This document shows, in pieces, positions 46,190 through 53,462 of a stretch of 64,000 nucleotides of DNA. Every line of letters starts with the position of its first letter. Positions within the stretch are counted from its first letter, which is position 1. A model generated the notes under the pieces. That model saw only the letters and a list, made by a program, of their open reading frames with translations, made no database searches and was not told the DNA's origin. This DNA is from Ensifer sp. IC4062 (GTDB lineage Bacteria; Pseudomonadota; Alphaproteobacteria; Rhizobiales; Rhizobiaceae), in the NCBI RefSeq assembly GCF_020193575.1, contig NZ_JADYVD010000024.1, positions 37,476 to 101,475 on the forward strand. Reading direction: 5' to 3'. Both the position numbers and the translations under genes were made by a program.

Positions 46190-47050
46190 GTGCGGTTCAC
46201 GAGCTACAATATTCAATACGGCATCGGTCTCGACGGGCGTTTCGACCCCGAGCGCATCGCCGCTTCTCTCCGCGAGGCGGACATCATCGCCCTGCAGGAA
46301 GTGACGCGCAACTTTCATCGCAACGGCAATGCCGATCTCGTTTCGATTTTCGAAGACCTGCTGCCGAACTATTTTTCCGTGTTTCATGCGCCCTGCGAGA
46401 TCGACGTCGGCTCGGCGATCGAGAACGGTCGCGCGGTCAACCGCCGTTTCCATTTCGGCAACATGATCCTGTCGCGCTGGCCGATCCTTTCGACGCGGCT
46501 GATCGTCTTGCCGCGGACGCGCACTGTCAGCCCCATGAACCTGCAGCGCGGCGCGACGGAAGCGCTGATCGCGACGCCGACCGGCCCGTTGCGGGTCTAT
46601 TCCGTTCACCTCGACCATGTGCTTCCCGGCGAACGCATCAGCCAGATCGAGTTTCTGAAGCAAAGGCTTGTCAATTATCCGCTCGAAGGCGGAGCGATTT
46701 CTGGTGCCTCCGATTTCGGCTTTCCCGAGCCGCCGCATCCGGAGGATTTCGTCGTGATGGGCGACTTCAACATGGTACCGGAATCGCCCGAATACAATTC
46801 GATGGTCGGGACGCGCGACGCCTTTTACGGGCGTTCGCTGCGCATCGGCAATCCAGTCGACGCGCTCGCTCATCTCGGCCGGCTGACGCCGGAGAGCTAT
46901 AGCTGGATTCATCCGGACGATCGTCAGCGACGCATGCATCTCGACTATTGCTTTCTTAGTGCCGGGCTGGTGCCCCGCCTGAAGGACGCCTGGACCGACT
47001 ATGAGGCGACGGGCTCCGATCACCTGCCTGTCGGAATTGAGCTCCATTGA
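46190..47050 (+). CDS. Endonuclease/exonuclease/phosphatase family protein
   Basis: 286 residues, GTG start with CTGGAGG ahead. RFTSYNIQYGIGLDGRFDPERIAASL, IIALQEVTRNF (metal Glu), GNMILSRWPI, VYSVHLDHV, VVMGDFNMVPES and HLDYCFLSAGL...SDHLPV complete the EEP catalytic set. Substrate may be a nucleic acid or a phosphoester such as inositol phosphate or sphingolipid; not decidable. Encoded opposite to its neighbours, inside the obgE to rpmA cluster. Confidence 0.88.
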   Translation: MRFTSYNIQYGIGLDGRFDPERIAASLREADIIALQEVTRNFHRNGNADLVSIFEDLLPNYFSVFHAPCEIDVGSAIENGRAVNRRFHFGNMILSRWPILSTRLIVLPRTRTVSPMNLQRGATEALIATPTGPLRVYSVHLDHVLPGERISQIEFLKQRLVNYPLEGGAISGASDFGFPEPPHPEDFVVMGDFNMVPESPEYNSMVGTRDAFYGRSLRIGNPVDALAHLGRLTPESYSWIHPDDRQRRMHLDYCFLSAGLVPRLKDAWTDYEATGSDHLPVGIELH

Positions 47051-47056
47051 GCGGAA

Positions 47057-47092
47057 GACCCGCGAAGGCTGGCCTTCGCGGGTCGGGTTTTT
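47057..47092 (+). terminator. Intrinsic terminator after the EEP-family gene
   Basis: Perfect 12-bp stem GACCCGCGAAGG-CTGG-CCTTCGCGGGTC followed by GGGTTTTT, between two convergent genes. Confidence 0.9.
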
Positions 47093-47675
47093 AGTTCGGC
47101 CAGCGCAGATCCGCCGCCGTCAGCCGCGTCTCGATATGCGCGACCATTGTGTTGCGGGCGAGCGCGTAGATCTGGCTGCAGCCGGTGATCTTGAAGCCGA
47201 GCTTCTCCTGGATCCTGAGCGAACCGGGATTGTCGGCAAAGACGCCCGAATGGAGCACGGCTTCCGGCATGCGCCGGAAGAAGCGCTCAACCGCCGCGTG
47301 GACCCCCTCGCTCGCAAGGCCCTTGCCCCAGTAGAACCGGTTCAGCCAGTAGCCGACATGCCACTGACCGTGGCGGAGCTCGATGCCGACGCAGCCGATA
47401 TGGACATCGTCGCCGGTGGTGACGGCGAGCGTCCAGTCGGGCAGGAGGTTGGCCGCCTGGCGGTTCAGCCAGTCGAGCGCATCCTGTTGGTCATAAGGGG
47501 CGGGGACGCGCGCCAGCATGCGCGCGACCTGAAAGTCGCCGAGCGACTGGGCGATCGCCTCGGCATCGGCAAGCCGGTGCGGCCTGAGCCTGAGCCGCTC
47601 GGTTTCGATAACCGGTGAGGGGCCGGGATCGGGACGGATGATGACCCGCGACCGTTCGGAAACGAGCGCGTTCAT
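47091..47675 (-). CDS. GNAT N-acetyltransferase (RimJ/RimL type), second of a pair
   Basis: 194 residues from ATG 47675. IETERLRLRPHRLADAEAI at the N-terminus of the domain, then HVGYWLNRFYWGKGLASEGV (acetyl-CoA pyrophosphate loop), FADNPGSLRIQEKLGF. RimJ/RimL-type GNATs acetylate protein N-termini or small molecules. Its ATG overlaps the TGA of the upstream GNAT gene by four bases, so the two are coupled and probably paralogous. Confidence 0.88.
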   Translation of the reverse strand: MNALVSERSRVIIRPDPGPSPVIETERLRLRPHRLADAEAIAQSLGDFQVARMLARVPAPYDQQDALDWLNRQAANLLPDWTLAVTTGDDVHIGCVGIELRHGQWHVGYWLNRFYWGKGLASEGVHAAVERFFRRMPEAVLHSGVFADNPGSLRIQEKLGFKITGCSQIYALARNTMVAHIETRLTAADLRWPN

Positions 47676-48304
47676 CGCATGCCTCCCCAGCTTCTCAGCG
47701 AAACCCAGGTCTTGCGGTCGAGCCGGTACCATTCGACCGACATCATGCCGCCGAGCGCCAGGCTTTCGACCATGCCGGATCCCTGGAACTGGAAGCCGCA
47801 CTTCTGGATGACCCGCCGCGAGGCGACGTTCATGACCCGGCAGCGCGCATCGATCTGGTCGATGTCGCGGGTGCGGAAGGCCATGTCGGTCAGTGCTTGC
47901 GCAGCTTCCGTGGCGTAACCCTGGTTCCAATAGGGTTCGCCCAGCCAATAGCCAAGCTCGGCCGTCTTGCCGTCGGGATGCGGCTCGATACCGCAGCAAC
48001 CCAGGAATGCGCCATTGTCCGCCTTCGTAATCGCGTAGACGCACTTGCCAATCGTGCCGGCTTTTGCGCGTCGCACGAAATCGGCCGCATCCGCCGTGGT
48101 GTAGGGGTGCGGCATGCGCGAGACCATGGTGGCGATATTGGCGTTGTTGGCAAGATGGGCAAGGGCGTCGATATCGTCTTCATGGGGCGCGCGCAAAACG
48201 AGCCGGGGCGATAACAATATCGGGCAATCGGTCCTTGACCGCTGAGGCCTCAGCCTTTGTTCGGGAGACCGGGATTGGTCTTCCCTCAAGAGCTCGGTTT
48301 GCAT
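47672..48304 (-). CDS. GNAT N-acetyltransferase (RimJ/RimL type), first of a pair
   Basis: 210 residues from ATG 48304, with GGAGGAAG ahead. LLSPRLVLRAPHEDDIDAL, LGYWLGEPYWNQGYATEAAQAL and RCRVMNVASRRVIQKCGFQFQG give the fold. Position right behind rplU-rpmA is typical of rhizobia and suggests, without proof, modification of a ribosomal protein. Translationally coupled to the next GNAT gene. Confidence 0.88.
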   Translation of the reverse strand: MQTELLREDQSRSPEQRLRPQRSRTDCPILLSPRLVLRAPHEDDIDALAHLANNANIATMVSRMPHPYTTADAADFVRRAKAGTIGKCVYAITKADNGAFLGCCGIEPHPDGKTAELGYWLGEPYWNQGYATEAAQALTDMAFRTRDIDQIDARCRVMNVASRRVIQKCGFQFQGSGMVESLALGGMMSVEWYRLDRKTWVSLRSWGGMR

Positions 48305-48325
48305 GGTTCTTCCTCCAGACATGCG

Positions 48326-48361
48326 AAAAGGGGAGTTGGGTACCGTCCCATCTCCCCTTTG
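48326..48361 (-). terminator. Hairpin between rpmA and the GNAT genes
   Basis: Minus strand CAAAGGGGAGATGGG-ACGGTA-CCCAACTCCCCTTTTC; long near-perfect stem ending in TTTT. May end the ribosomal-protein transcript or reduce read-through into the acetyltransferases. Confidence 0.7.
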
Positions 48362-48435
48362 AAGTCTGGCTTTTGAACCTTGCAGGTGCATCAGCCGGGT
48401 CGATGAGACGCCGGCTGTTTTAGAGCGCTACCGGC

Positions 48436-48705
48436 TTATTCCGCTGCTTCCGCTTTCGGCATTACAGACACGTAGACTCGGCCGTTGGCCTTCGTGCGGA
48501 AGTCCACGTTACCTGCCGTAAGCGCAAAAATCGTATGGTCCTTGCCGAGGCCGACATTGGCGCCCGCATGCCACTTCGTGCCGCGCTGGCGCACGATGAT
48601 ATTGCCCGCGACGACGGCTTCGCCGCCGAACTTCTTCACGCCAAGGCGCTTGGACTCAGAATCGCGACCGTTGCGCGACGAACCGCCAGCTTTTTTGTGT
48701 GCCAT
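48436..48705 (-). CDS. rpmA: 50S ribosomal protein L27
   Basis: 89 residues; [28 protein letters not shown] and [25 protein letters not shown] are fully conserved. The N-terminal tail reaches the peptidyl-transferase centre. 33 bases behind rplU. Confidence 0.98.
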   Translation of the reverse strand: MAHKKAGGSSRNGRDSESKRLGVKKFGGEAVVAGNIIVRQRGTKWHAGANVGLGKDHTIFALTAGNVDFRTKANGRVYVSVMPKAEAAE

Positions 48706-48738
48706 TGGTGTTCTCCTTTAAACCTTCGATCCCGGAAC

Positions 48739-49113
48739 TCAGTTTGCAGCTTCTTCAGCGGCGGCTTCGGTCTTCTTCGAAGCCTTCTTCGCCTTGCCGC
48801 CGGCAGCAGCGATGTCCAGGATGCGGACGGTCGTCTGATGCTGGCGATGGCCGCGCGAACGCTTGGAGTTCTGACGGCGGCGCTTCTTGAAGGCGATGAC
48901 CTTCTTGGCGCGGCCCTGTTCCACAACTTCGGCGCTGACAACGGCACCTTCGACAAACGGAGCACCGATGGTGGCATCGGCGCCGGCGCCGACCATCAGG
49001 ATCTCGGTGAATTCAATCTTGTCGCCTTGAACGCCTTCCAGCTTTTCGATGGTGATGACGTCGTTGGCCGCCACGCGGTACTGCTTACCGCCGGTCTTGA
49101 TGACTGCGAACAT
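48739..49113 (-). CDS. rplU: 50S ribosomal protein L21 with basic/alanine-rich tail
   Basis: 124 residues (E. coli 103). [45 protein letters not shown] are the L21 core; after about residue 100 follows [20 protein letters not shown], a low-complexity tail of the same flavour as that of L19 in this window. First gene of the rplU-rpmA operon. On the minus strand ~190 bases upstream is CTTGAC (49301-49306), a perfect -35, but its -10 is poor. Confidence 0.97.
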   Translation of the reverse strand: MFAVIKTGGKQYRVAANDVITIEKLEGVQGDKIEFTEILMVGAGADATIGAPFVEGAVVSAEVVEQGRAKKVIAFKKRRRQNSKRSRGHRQHQTTVRILDIAAAGGKAKKASKKTEAAAEEAAN

Positions 49114-49346
49114 ATTTTATCCTTTCATGTTCGGTCCGGCTCTTTACCTTAAAGGCAAGGCCGTCTTTTTATCAGTCGTTGCATTGAGCGGAGCGCCTCG
49201 GAAACCCTTGACCTCCACCGGTGGGCACAAACTCTTACCCTTCGCGGTGCGGACAGACCACACCACTTCATTGCGCGGATTACGGGAATCGCTCCTCCCT
49301 GTCAAGGCGAAAGCCGCGGCGAGGCAAGATATTCTTTTCACGGCCC
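49114..49346. other. Leader region of rplU
   Basis: No gene. Presumed 5' leader and promoter of rplU-rpmA on the minus strand, with the tRNA-Ser promoter on the other side. I see no recognised L21 autoregulatory structure by eye. Confidence 0.4.
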
Positions 49347-49375
49347 CTTGTCAGCGTGCAAATCTGCCGCTATGA
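49347..49375 (+). promoter_or_regulatory. Promoter of tRNA-Ser
   Basis: CTTGTC-N17-CTATGA, close to the rhizobial sigma-70 consensus with ideal spacing, 37 bases before the tRNA 5' end. Confidence 0.65.
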
Positions 49376-49411
49376 ACCCGACCGCGCAGACCAAGCGCCA
49401 ACCAGACCTGC

Positions 49412-49501
49412 GGAGAGGTGGCAGAGTGGTTGAATGCACCGCACTCGAAATGCGGCATGGGTGCAAGCCCATCGGGGGTTCGAATCCCCCCCTCTCCGCC
49501 A
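49412..49501 (+). tRNA. tRNA-Ser (CGA)
   Basis: GGAGAGGTGGCAGAGTGG start, anticodon stem-loop CCGCACTCGAAATGCGG (anticodon CGA), a long variable arm (ATGGGTGCAAGCCCAT), T arm with GGTTCGAATCC, acceptor CCTCTCC, discriminator G and an encoded CCA. The range includes the CCA. Confidence 0.97.
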
Positions 49502-49517
49502 GTAAATCACGTTCTCG

Positions 49518-50312
49518 CTAAACTCGTGCCGGACTTTGCGCTTGCGCACTCGCCGAGGTCGCAGCGCTGTTCTGCGCCAAAGCCTGTCTCGCCCACCCCG
49601 CCCAAAGCTCCGTAGGCGGTAGCCAGAACCAGCCTCCAGCCTCGTCTCCGACGACTTCGGACTTGCCTGCGGCGGCGGTTGCTGCTGTCAGCAGGCAGAT
49701 CCACGCCGCCCGTTTTTCATGGTCTCGTTCGGTCGTGACCTTCTGAAGCAGGGTCTCGTTGTTCCAGCCGATGGTGCGTAGAAGTCTGTCGAAGACGCCG
49801 CTTTCGACCGCACGGTCGTAAAGCCAGTCGAACTTTCTGCGCTTCGCTGCCCTGGACATGGCATAGCGCTCATCCTCGAGAAGAACGCCCAGAAAGGCGT
49901 TGGGGAAAGCTTCGATGATTGCGGCACCGGGGATGACGGACTTGCCGATCATCGAGGCGGCCGCAAGATGCCTGACCTGCGCTGCGGTCTCGGCGGCGGC
50001 CTTTTTCAGGGCGAGGCCATGGCCGTGGTGGCTGAGTCCCGGCTTGCAGCGCGCATGGAATGCCCCGCGGATGAAGAGGCGCTCGCAGACGCGGTCGAGG
50101 TCGTCGGGCGCGTCAGAGGGCATCAAAGGGCCGTCGATGGCGATAACCGAATATGTCGCCGACGCCGGAATGTGCAGCCGGCGGCGGTCCCAGTCGGTAT
50201 GTGTCCTTGCGGCGCCGCAGACGTCGCCGATGCTCCAGGCGATACCGGTGGTGGGACGTGAGGGCGAGTAGCCGACATCGATGCCGAGCAGTGCTAGGTC
50301 ACGAAAGGGCAT
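49518..50312 (-). CDS. DUF429-like protein of unknown function
   Basis: 264 residues from ATG 50312, behind GGGAGAAG. ALLGIDVGYSPSRPTTGIAW at the N-terminus and VIAIDGPL near residue 60 recall the RNase-H-like fold of DUF429 proteins; later AAIIEAFPNAFLGVLL and RDHEKRAAWICLLTAATA. Two acidic positions in DVG and DGP could bind metal. No signal peptide or membrane segment. It ends only 16 bases from tRNA-Ser. Function unknown. Confidence 0.75.
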   Translation of the reverse strand: MPFRDLALLGIDVGYSPSRPTTGIAWSIGDVCGAARTHTDWDRRRLHIPASATYSVIAIDGPLMPSDAPDDLDRVCERLFIRGAFHARCKPGLSHHGHGLALKKAAAETAAQVRHLAAASMIGKSVIPGAAIIEAFPNAFLGVLLEDERYAMSRAAKRRKFDWLYDRAVESGVFDRLLRTIGWNNETLLQKVTTERDHEKRAAWICLLTAATAAAGKSEVVGDEAGGWFWLPPTELWAGWARQALAQNSAATSASAQAQSPARV

Positions 50313-50441
50313 TTCTTCTCCCATCGTCCGCGGTATCAGGGCTCCACCGAAGCGTTAACCATTGTATCTGGTGCAAAATATCCCCGTTTCAGGATCGTTA
50401 TCCCGTAATGGGTAACGCCAGGCTCACGGACTGGCGCCGCA

Positions 50442-50948
50442 TCAATCCTTCGCATTCCTGTGTAGCCACTCTCTTAGCGCAGCAATCACTGCCAACCTGA
50501 GGCTTGCGCCGCGGACAAGCGCGTGGGCGAGGGAGCGGTCGTCGGGAGGAAACCCGATTTCCTGCATGATGTCGCCCGGCTTCAACCGGCGTTGGGCCAT
50601 GATCGCTTTGATCTCCGCGATCGCGGAGGGCAGCAGATAGCGGCCGCTTGCGATCGGAGCCTCCACGGCGGGCGCAGACGGCAAGGCGGCGGAGGAAGGC
50701 GCGGCTGCAGTCGATAGCGCGCCCCTAGCCGTAAGCCAGCTCAAAAAGGCGTCACGCTCGCTGTCGGTCGCTTTCGTCCAGGAATTCTTGAGCTTATCCA
50801 GCCGGGTGCGTTCCGGCTTTATGCCGGCGATGACGAGGGCCTTGCGCAAGGACGGGATCTTGCCGGCAAGAAACGCGCTATGGACATCGGGGAATTCGGA
50901 TCTCAGCCGCTGCAGATCGTGTATATTGTCGAGTTTCTTCTTCGCCAT
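50442..50948 (-). CDS. Hypothetical two-domain protein
   Basis: 168 residues from ATG 50948. Residues 1-75 are charged and helical (KKKLDNIHDLQRLRSEFPDV, RTRLDKLKNSWTKATDSER, FLSWLTARG); an Ala/Pro/Ser linker spans ~78-101; residues 105-165 form a second helical block (AIAEIKAIMAQRRLKPGDIM, GASLRLAVIAALREWL). No family recognised. Upstream in-frame ATGs exist to 51080 but that part is not protein-like. Its neighbours (DUF429, 53-residue gene) are also unknowns. Confidence 0.6.
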   Translation of the reverse strand: MAKKKLDNIHDLQRLRSEFPDVHSAFLAGKIPSLRKALVIAGIKPERTRLDKLKNSWTKATDSERDAFLSWLTARGALSTAAAPSSAALPSAPAVEAPIASGRYLLPSAIAEIKAIMAQRRLKPGDIMQEIGFPPDDRSLAHALVRGASLRLAVIAALREWLHRNAKD

Positions 50949-51054
50949 CCCCACATCCGCCGTCGAAGTTCCGTGATCCTCTATCGTGCTTGCAAGGCAA
51001 GGGCGAGCAAAAAGGTACGGCGGGGGCGCGGCCGGACGAATGGCCTGCTGTATC

Positions 51055-51120
51055 GTTGGCGGCATAAGGATATGCAACAATTCAAGTGCTACCGCCTTGG
51101 GCGCCCGCCGTGCTGGAGTG
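51055..51120. repeat. Truncated intergenic repeat, family A (copy 10)
   Basis: ATAAGGATATGCAACAATTCAAGTGCTACCGCC: the middle of family A (end of module 1, linker, start of module 2) with both ends lost. Confidence 0.6.
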
Positions 51121-51215
51121 GACGATGATTGCGCCGCCCCTCAAGCCCCGCACAAGTCGGCCTTTCTATCACCGCCTCAACTGCCGGAATGTGACGCGGC
51201 GAAAAGGACTATGCG

Positions 51216-51377
51216 ATGTCTAACGATGTTCAGCACTACAGCGACCCGCAGGATGCGGCCCTGGCCCTGCTTCTCGCGAACAACCGCGGCGACGAACTCA
51301 CGGACATTCTGGTTGCCGCGCTCGAGGATGCGTTTCGGATCCTCGACGAGGATTGGGCGTCCGAGGCGCTGCATTGA
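51216..51377 (+). CDS. Small acidic 53-residue protein
   Basis: MSNDVQHYSDPQDAALALLL start, LTDILVAALEDAFRILDEDW near the end: an acidic, leucine-rich helical protein without membrane segment. AAAAGGA stands at the right distance before the ATG. Codon use and composition look genuine, with strong third-position GC. Its 3' end is antisense to the last ~27 codons of the amidase frame. Family not recognised. Confidence 0.6.
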   Translation: MSNDVQHYSDPQDAALALLLANNRGDELTDILVAALEDAFRILDEDWASEALH

Positions 51378-52701
51378 GGCCTATGCGGCTGCATTCAGCC
51401 GACTTGCAGCAACTCTCAACGGACGCGGCGGCGGCCAGCAGCATCCCGTCCGTTCCGCTGCGTCCCACGAGCATTAAGCCTGCCGGTAGGCTTGTGCCTG
51501 CCAGCGGCAGCGTGATCGCCGTCAGGTCGAATTGATTGGCGACCTGCGTGTTGCGCAAGAGCAGGTTTTCGACGCGGCGATATTCCTGTTTGTTGTGCTC
51601 CACGGAGGCGATGCCGACGGCGGGGATCGGCGTGGTCGGCAGGAGGATGAGGTCATGGGGCGCCAGCCGCTCGTCCATGGCGCGAACGAGCTCCTGCCGC
51701 GTCCGCAGCAGCTTTTCCAATGCGGCATCGGGCACGGTCAGGCGCCGGCGGAGCGTCGATGTTACCCTGGTATCGACGGGTGCGTCCCCGTCCTCAAGCC
51801 AGTTGCGGTGGATTCGGCTGCCTTCGATTGCGGCGATCGAGCCGATCGACGTTGCTTGGGCGAAGCGGGCGAGGAGGTCGTCGATGCCGCATTCGGCGAT
51901 TTCCGCGCCGGCGCGGGAGAGCGTTTGCAGGCTTGCCTCAAAGGCGTCAGCGATCTCTGGCGCGAGCTCTTCGAGAAAAAGGCCTTTCGGAATGCCGAGC
52001 TTCAACCCGTCGAGCGCCAGCGGCGTCAGCGGTCGTGGCGTATCGCCCGCCATGATGGCGTCGGCCAGCGCGCAGTCGGCGACGGTGCGGGCGAGCGGCC
52101 CGATTGAATCGAGGCTTGGGGAGAGCGGGAAGGCGCCCTCGAGAGGCACGCGACGGGCGGTCGGCTTGAAGCCGACGAGGCCGTTCAACGCCGCCGGAAT
52201 GCGCACCGATCCGCCGGTGTCGGAGCCGATGGCGATCTCGCTTGTGCCCTCCGCGACGGAAACGGCCGCACCGGACGATGAGCCGCCGGGAACGAGGTTC
52301 GCGTCGATCGCATTGCCGGGCACCGGATAGTGCGGGTTGAGACCGACGGCGGTGAAGGCGAATTCGGTCATGTGCGTCTTGCCGATGATGACGGCACCTG
52401 CCGCGCGCAGCCGCTGGACGATTGTCGCGTCTGCCGCGGCCGGAGGCGCAGCGCGGCGAATGATGGAGCCGGCGAGCGTCGGCTCTCCGGCGACGTCGAA
52501 GAGGTCCTTGATCGAGACGATCCGGCCGTCGAGCGGGCCGAGGCTATTTCCATCGCTCAGCCTTCGGTCGGCAGCATCGGCTTCCGTGCGGGCGGTGTCG
52601 GAATAGAGTTTCACGAAGACGCGTTCTTCGGCCCGGCGCCGGTCGAGCCGAGCGAGAAGGGCTTCGAGCCGGTCGCGAGAAGGAGTGTTCGATAGGGTCA
52701 A
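51298..52701 (-). CDS. Amidase-signature family hydrolase
   Basis: 467 residues. Ser-cisSer-Lys triad visible: IVSIKDLFDVAG (Lys), VPGGSSSGAAVSVAEG (cis-Ser), AIGSDTGGSVRIPAALNG (nucleophile Ser). Family includes amidases, biuret/allophanate-type hydrolases and GatA-like enzymes; no Gat partners here, so a free amidase of unknown substrate. The family part seems to end at LLAAAASVES; the final ~36 residues (basic, Pro/Arg-rich) are unlike amidases and antisense to the 53-residue gene, suggesting a lost stop or frameshift. Confidence 0.88.
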   Translation of the reverse strand: MTLSNTPSRDRLEALLARLDRRRAEERVFVKLYSDTARTEADAADRRLSDGNSLGPLDGRIVSIKDLFDVAGEPTLAGSIIRRAAPPAAADATIVQRLRAAGAVIIGKTHMTEFAFTAVGLNPHYPVPGNAIDANLVPGGSSSGAAVSVAEGTSEIAIGSDTGGSVRIPAALNGLVGFKPTARRVPLEGAFPLSPSLDSIGPLARTVADCALADAIMAGDTPRPLTPLALDGLKLGIPKGLFLEELAPEIADAFEASLQTLSRAGAEIAECGIDDLLARFAQATSIGSIAAIEGSRIHRNWLEDGDAPVDTRVTSTLRRRLTVPDAALEKLLRTRQELVRAMDERLAPHDLILLPTTPIPAVGIASVEHNKQEYRRVENLLLRNTQVANQFDLTAITLPLAGTSLPAGLMLVGRSGTDGMLLAAAASVESCCKSAECSRIGLNAAPRTPNPRRGSETHPRARQPECP

Positions 52702-52765
52702 GGCGAAGATCTCTCGAATGGGATGGCCGCTATTCCAATGATTCAGTAATTCGCGACCCGAGTTA

Positions 52766-52830
52766 TGGACAATTCATGCAGCAATTCAAAGTACTGCGCC
52801 CTTTGCATTGCCCGCGGCCGGTCCGCGTGG
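52766..52830. repeat. Truncated intergenic repeat, family A (copy 11)
   Basis: ATGGACAATTCATGCAGCAATTCAAAGTACTGCGCCCTTTGC, i.e. the linker and edge of both modules only. The rest of the amidase to KTSC gap shows nothing clear. Confidence 0.6.
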
Positions 52831-52930
52831 AGCGTCGGCGCCGGGCGTCCTGTCATCGTTTATAAATTCCGGCCATTGATGTATGATGTTGGGTATCAGC
52901 GACTTCTGGAAGCCAACCGGGAAGACGCCA

Positions 52931-53152
52931 ATGTCAATGGTGCAATCGTCCGCGATCCTCGACTCTTCCGCGATCCAACGCGTCAATTACGACGCGCGCC
53001 ATCGGACGCTCAGCATTTGGTTCGTCGGCAATCGCAGACCTTACCATTATCTCGATGTTCCGGAGAGCATCTACGAGGAACTCGTGCATGCGGAGTCCGC
53101 CGGCGGCTATTTCAACCATCACGTCCGAGATCACTACGATTTCACGCACTGA
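52931..53152 (+). CDS. KTSC domain protein
   Basis: 73 residues. SSAIQRVNYDARHRTLSIWF and YHYLDVPESIYEELVHAESAGGYFNHHVRDHY cover the whole KTSC domain, a small fold also found fused to lysyl-tRNA synthetase and phage proteins; function unknown. Start at ATG 52931 (or 52937) gives the usual domain length. Stands alone. Confidence 0.82.
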   Translation: MSMVQSSAILDSSAIQRVNYDARHRTLSIWFVGNRRPYHYLDVPESIYEELVHAESAGGYFNHHVRDHYDFTH

Positions 53153-53183
53153 TGCGGGGATGAGAAAAGTCTTCGTTCGTTTT

Positions 53184-53290
53184 GCCCATCCGGCCTGCCG
53201 GCCACCTTCTCCCCCGCATGCAGGCCGAAGGGACCTGTTGCGCCCGCTCGCCTCCTTTTGACCCGCATGCGAGGAGAGGGCCGGGATAAA
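53184..53290. repeat. Intergenic repeat, family C (copy 6)
   Basis: CCACCTTCTCCCCCGCATGCAGGCCGAAGGGACC...CCGCATGCGAGGAGAGGGCCGGG. The remaining ~170 bases before phoD have no clear feature; a PHO box is not convincing. Confidence 0.65.
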
Positions 53291-53462
53291 GAGATCTCGG
53301 CCGTGGCAGGCGTTCCCGGGCGATGCTTTCACAGAACTGTCGCCAAACCGTTCAAATAGTTTCATCCCGCTGTAAAGCCGCTGACATGCGGCTCGCCAAT
53401 GGTCCGATCGCGAAATCGATGATTCGCGAACGTTTTGCGCATGCCGTGACCGGAGGCAGAAT

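Noticed and set aside
49278..49306. rplU promoter from CTTGAC (minus strand)
   Set aside because: The -35 is perfect but the -10 at the right distance (GTAATC) is poor, so it is mentioned with rplU but not called as a feature.
49402..50324. Genomic island integrated at tRNA-Ser
   Set aside because: No integrase, no duplicated tRNA 3' end and no GC shift are visible; kept only as a question in the findings.
50355..50365. TTAACCAT half-site upstream of the DUF429 gene as a CtrA site
   Set aside because: There is no second TTAA at the required seven-base distance.
53330..53460. Possible PHO box before phoD
   Set aside because: CTGTCGCCAAACCGTTC near 53337 matches only part of the two CTGTCAT half-sites; below what I would call a PhoB site.
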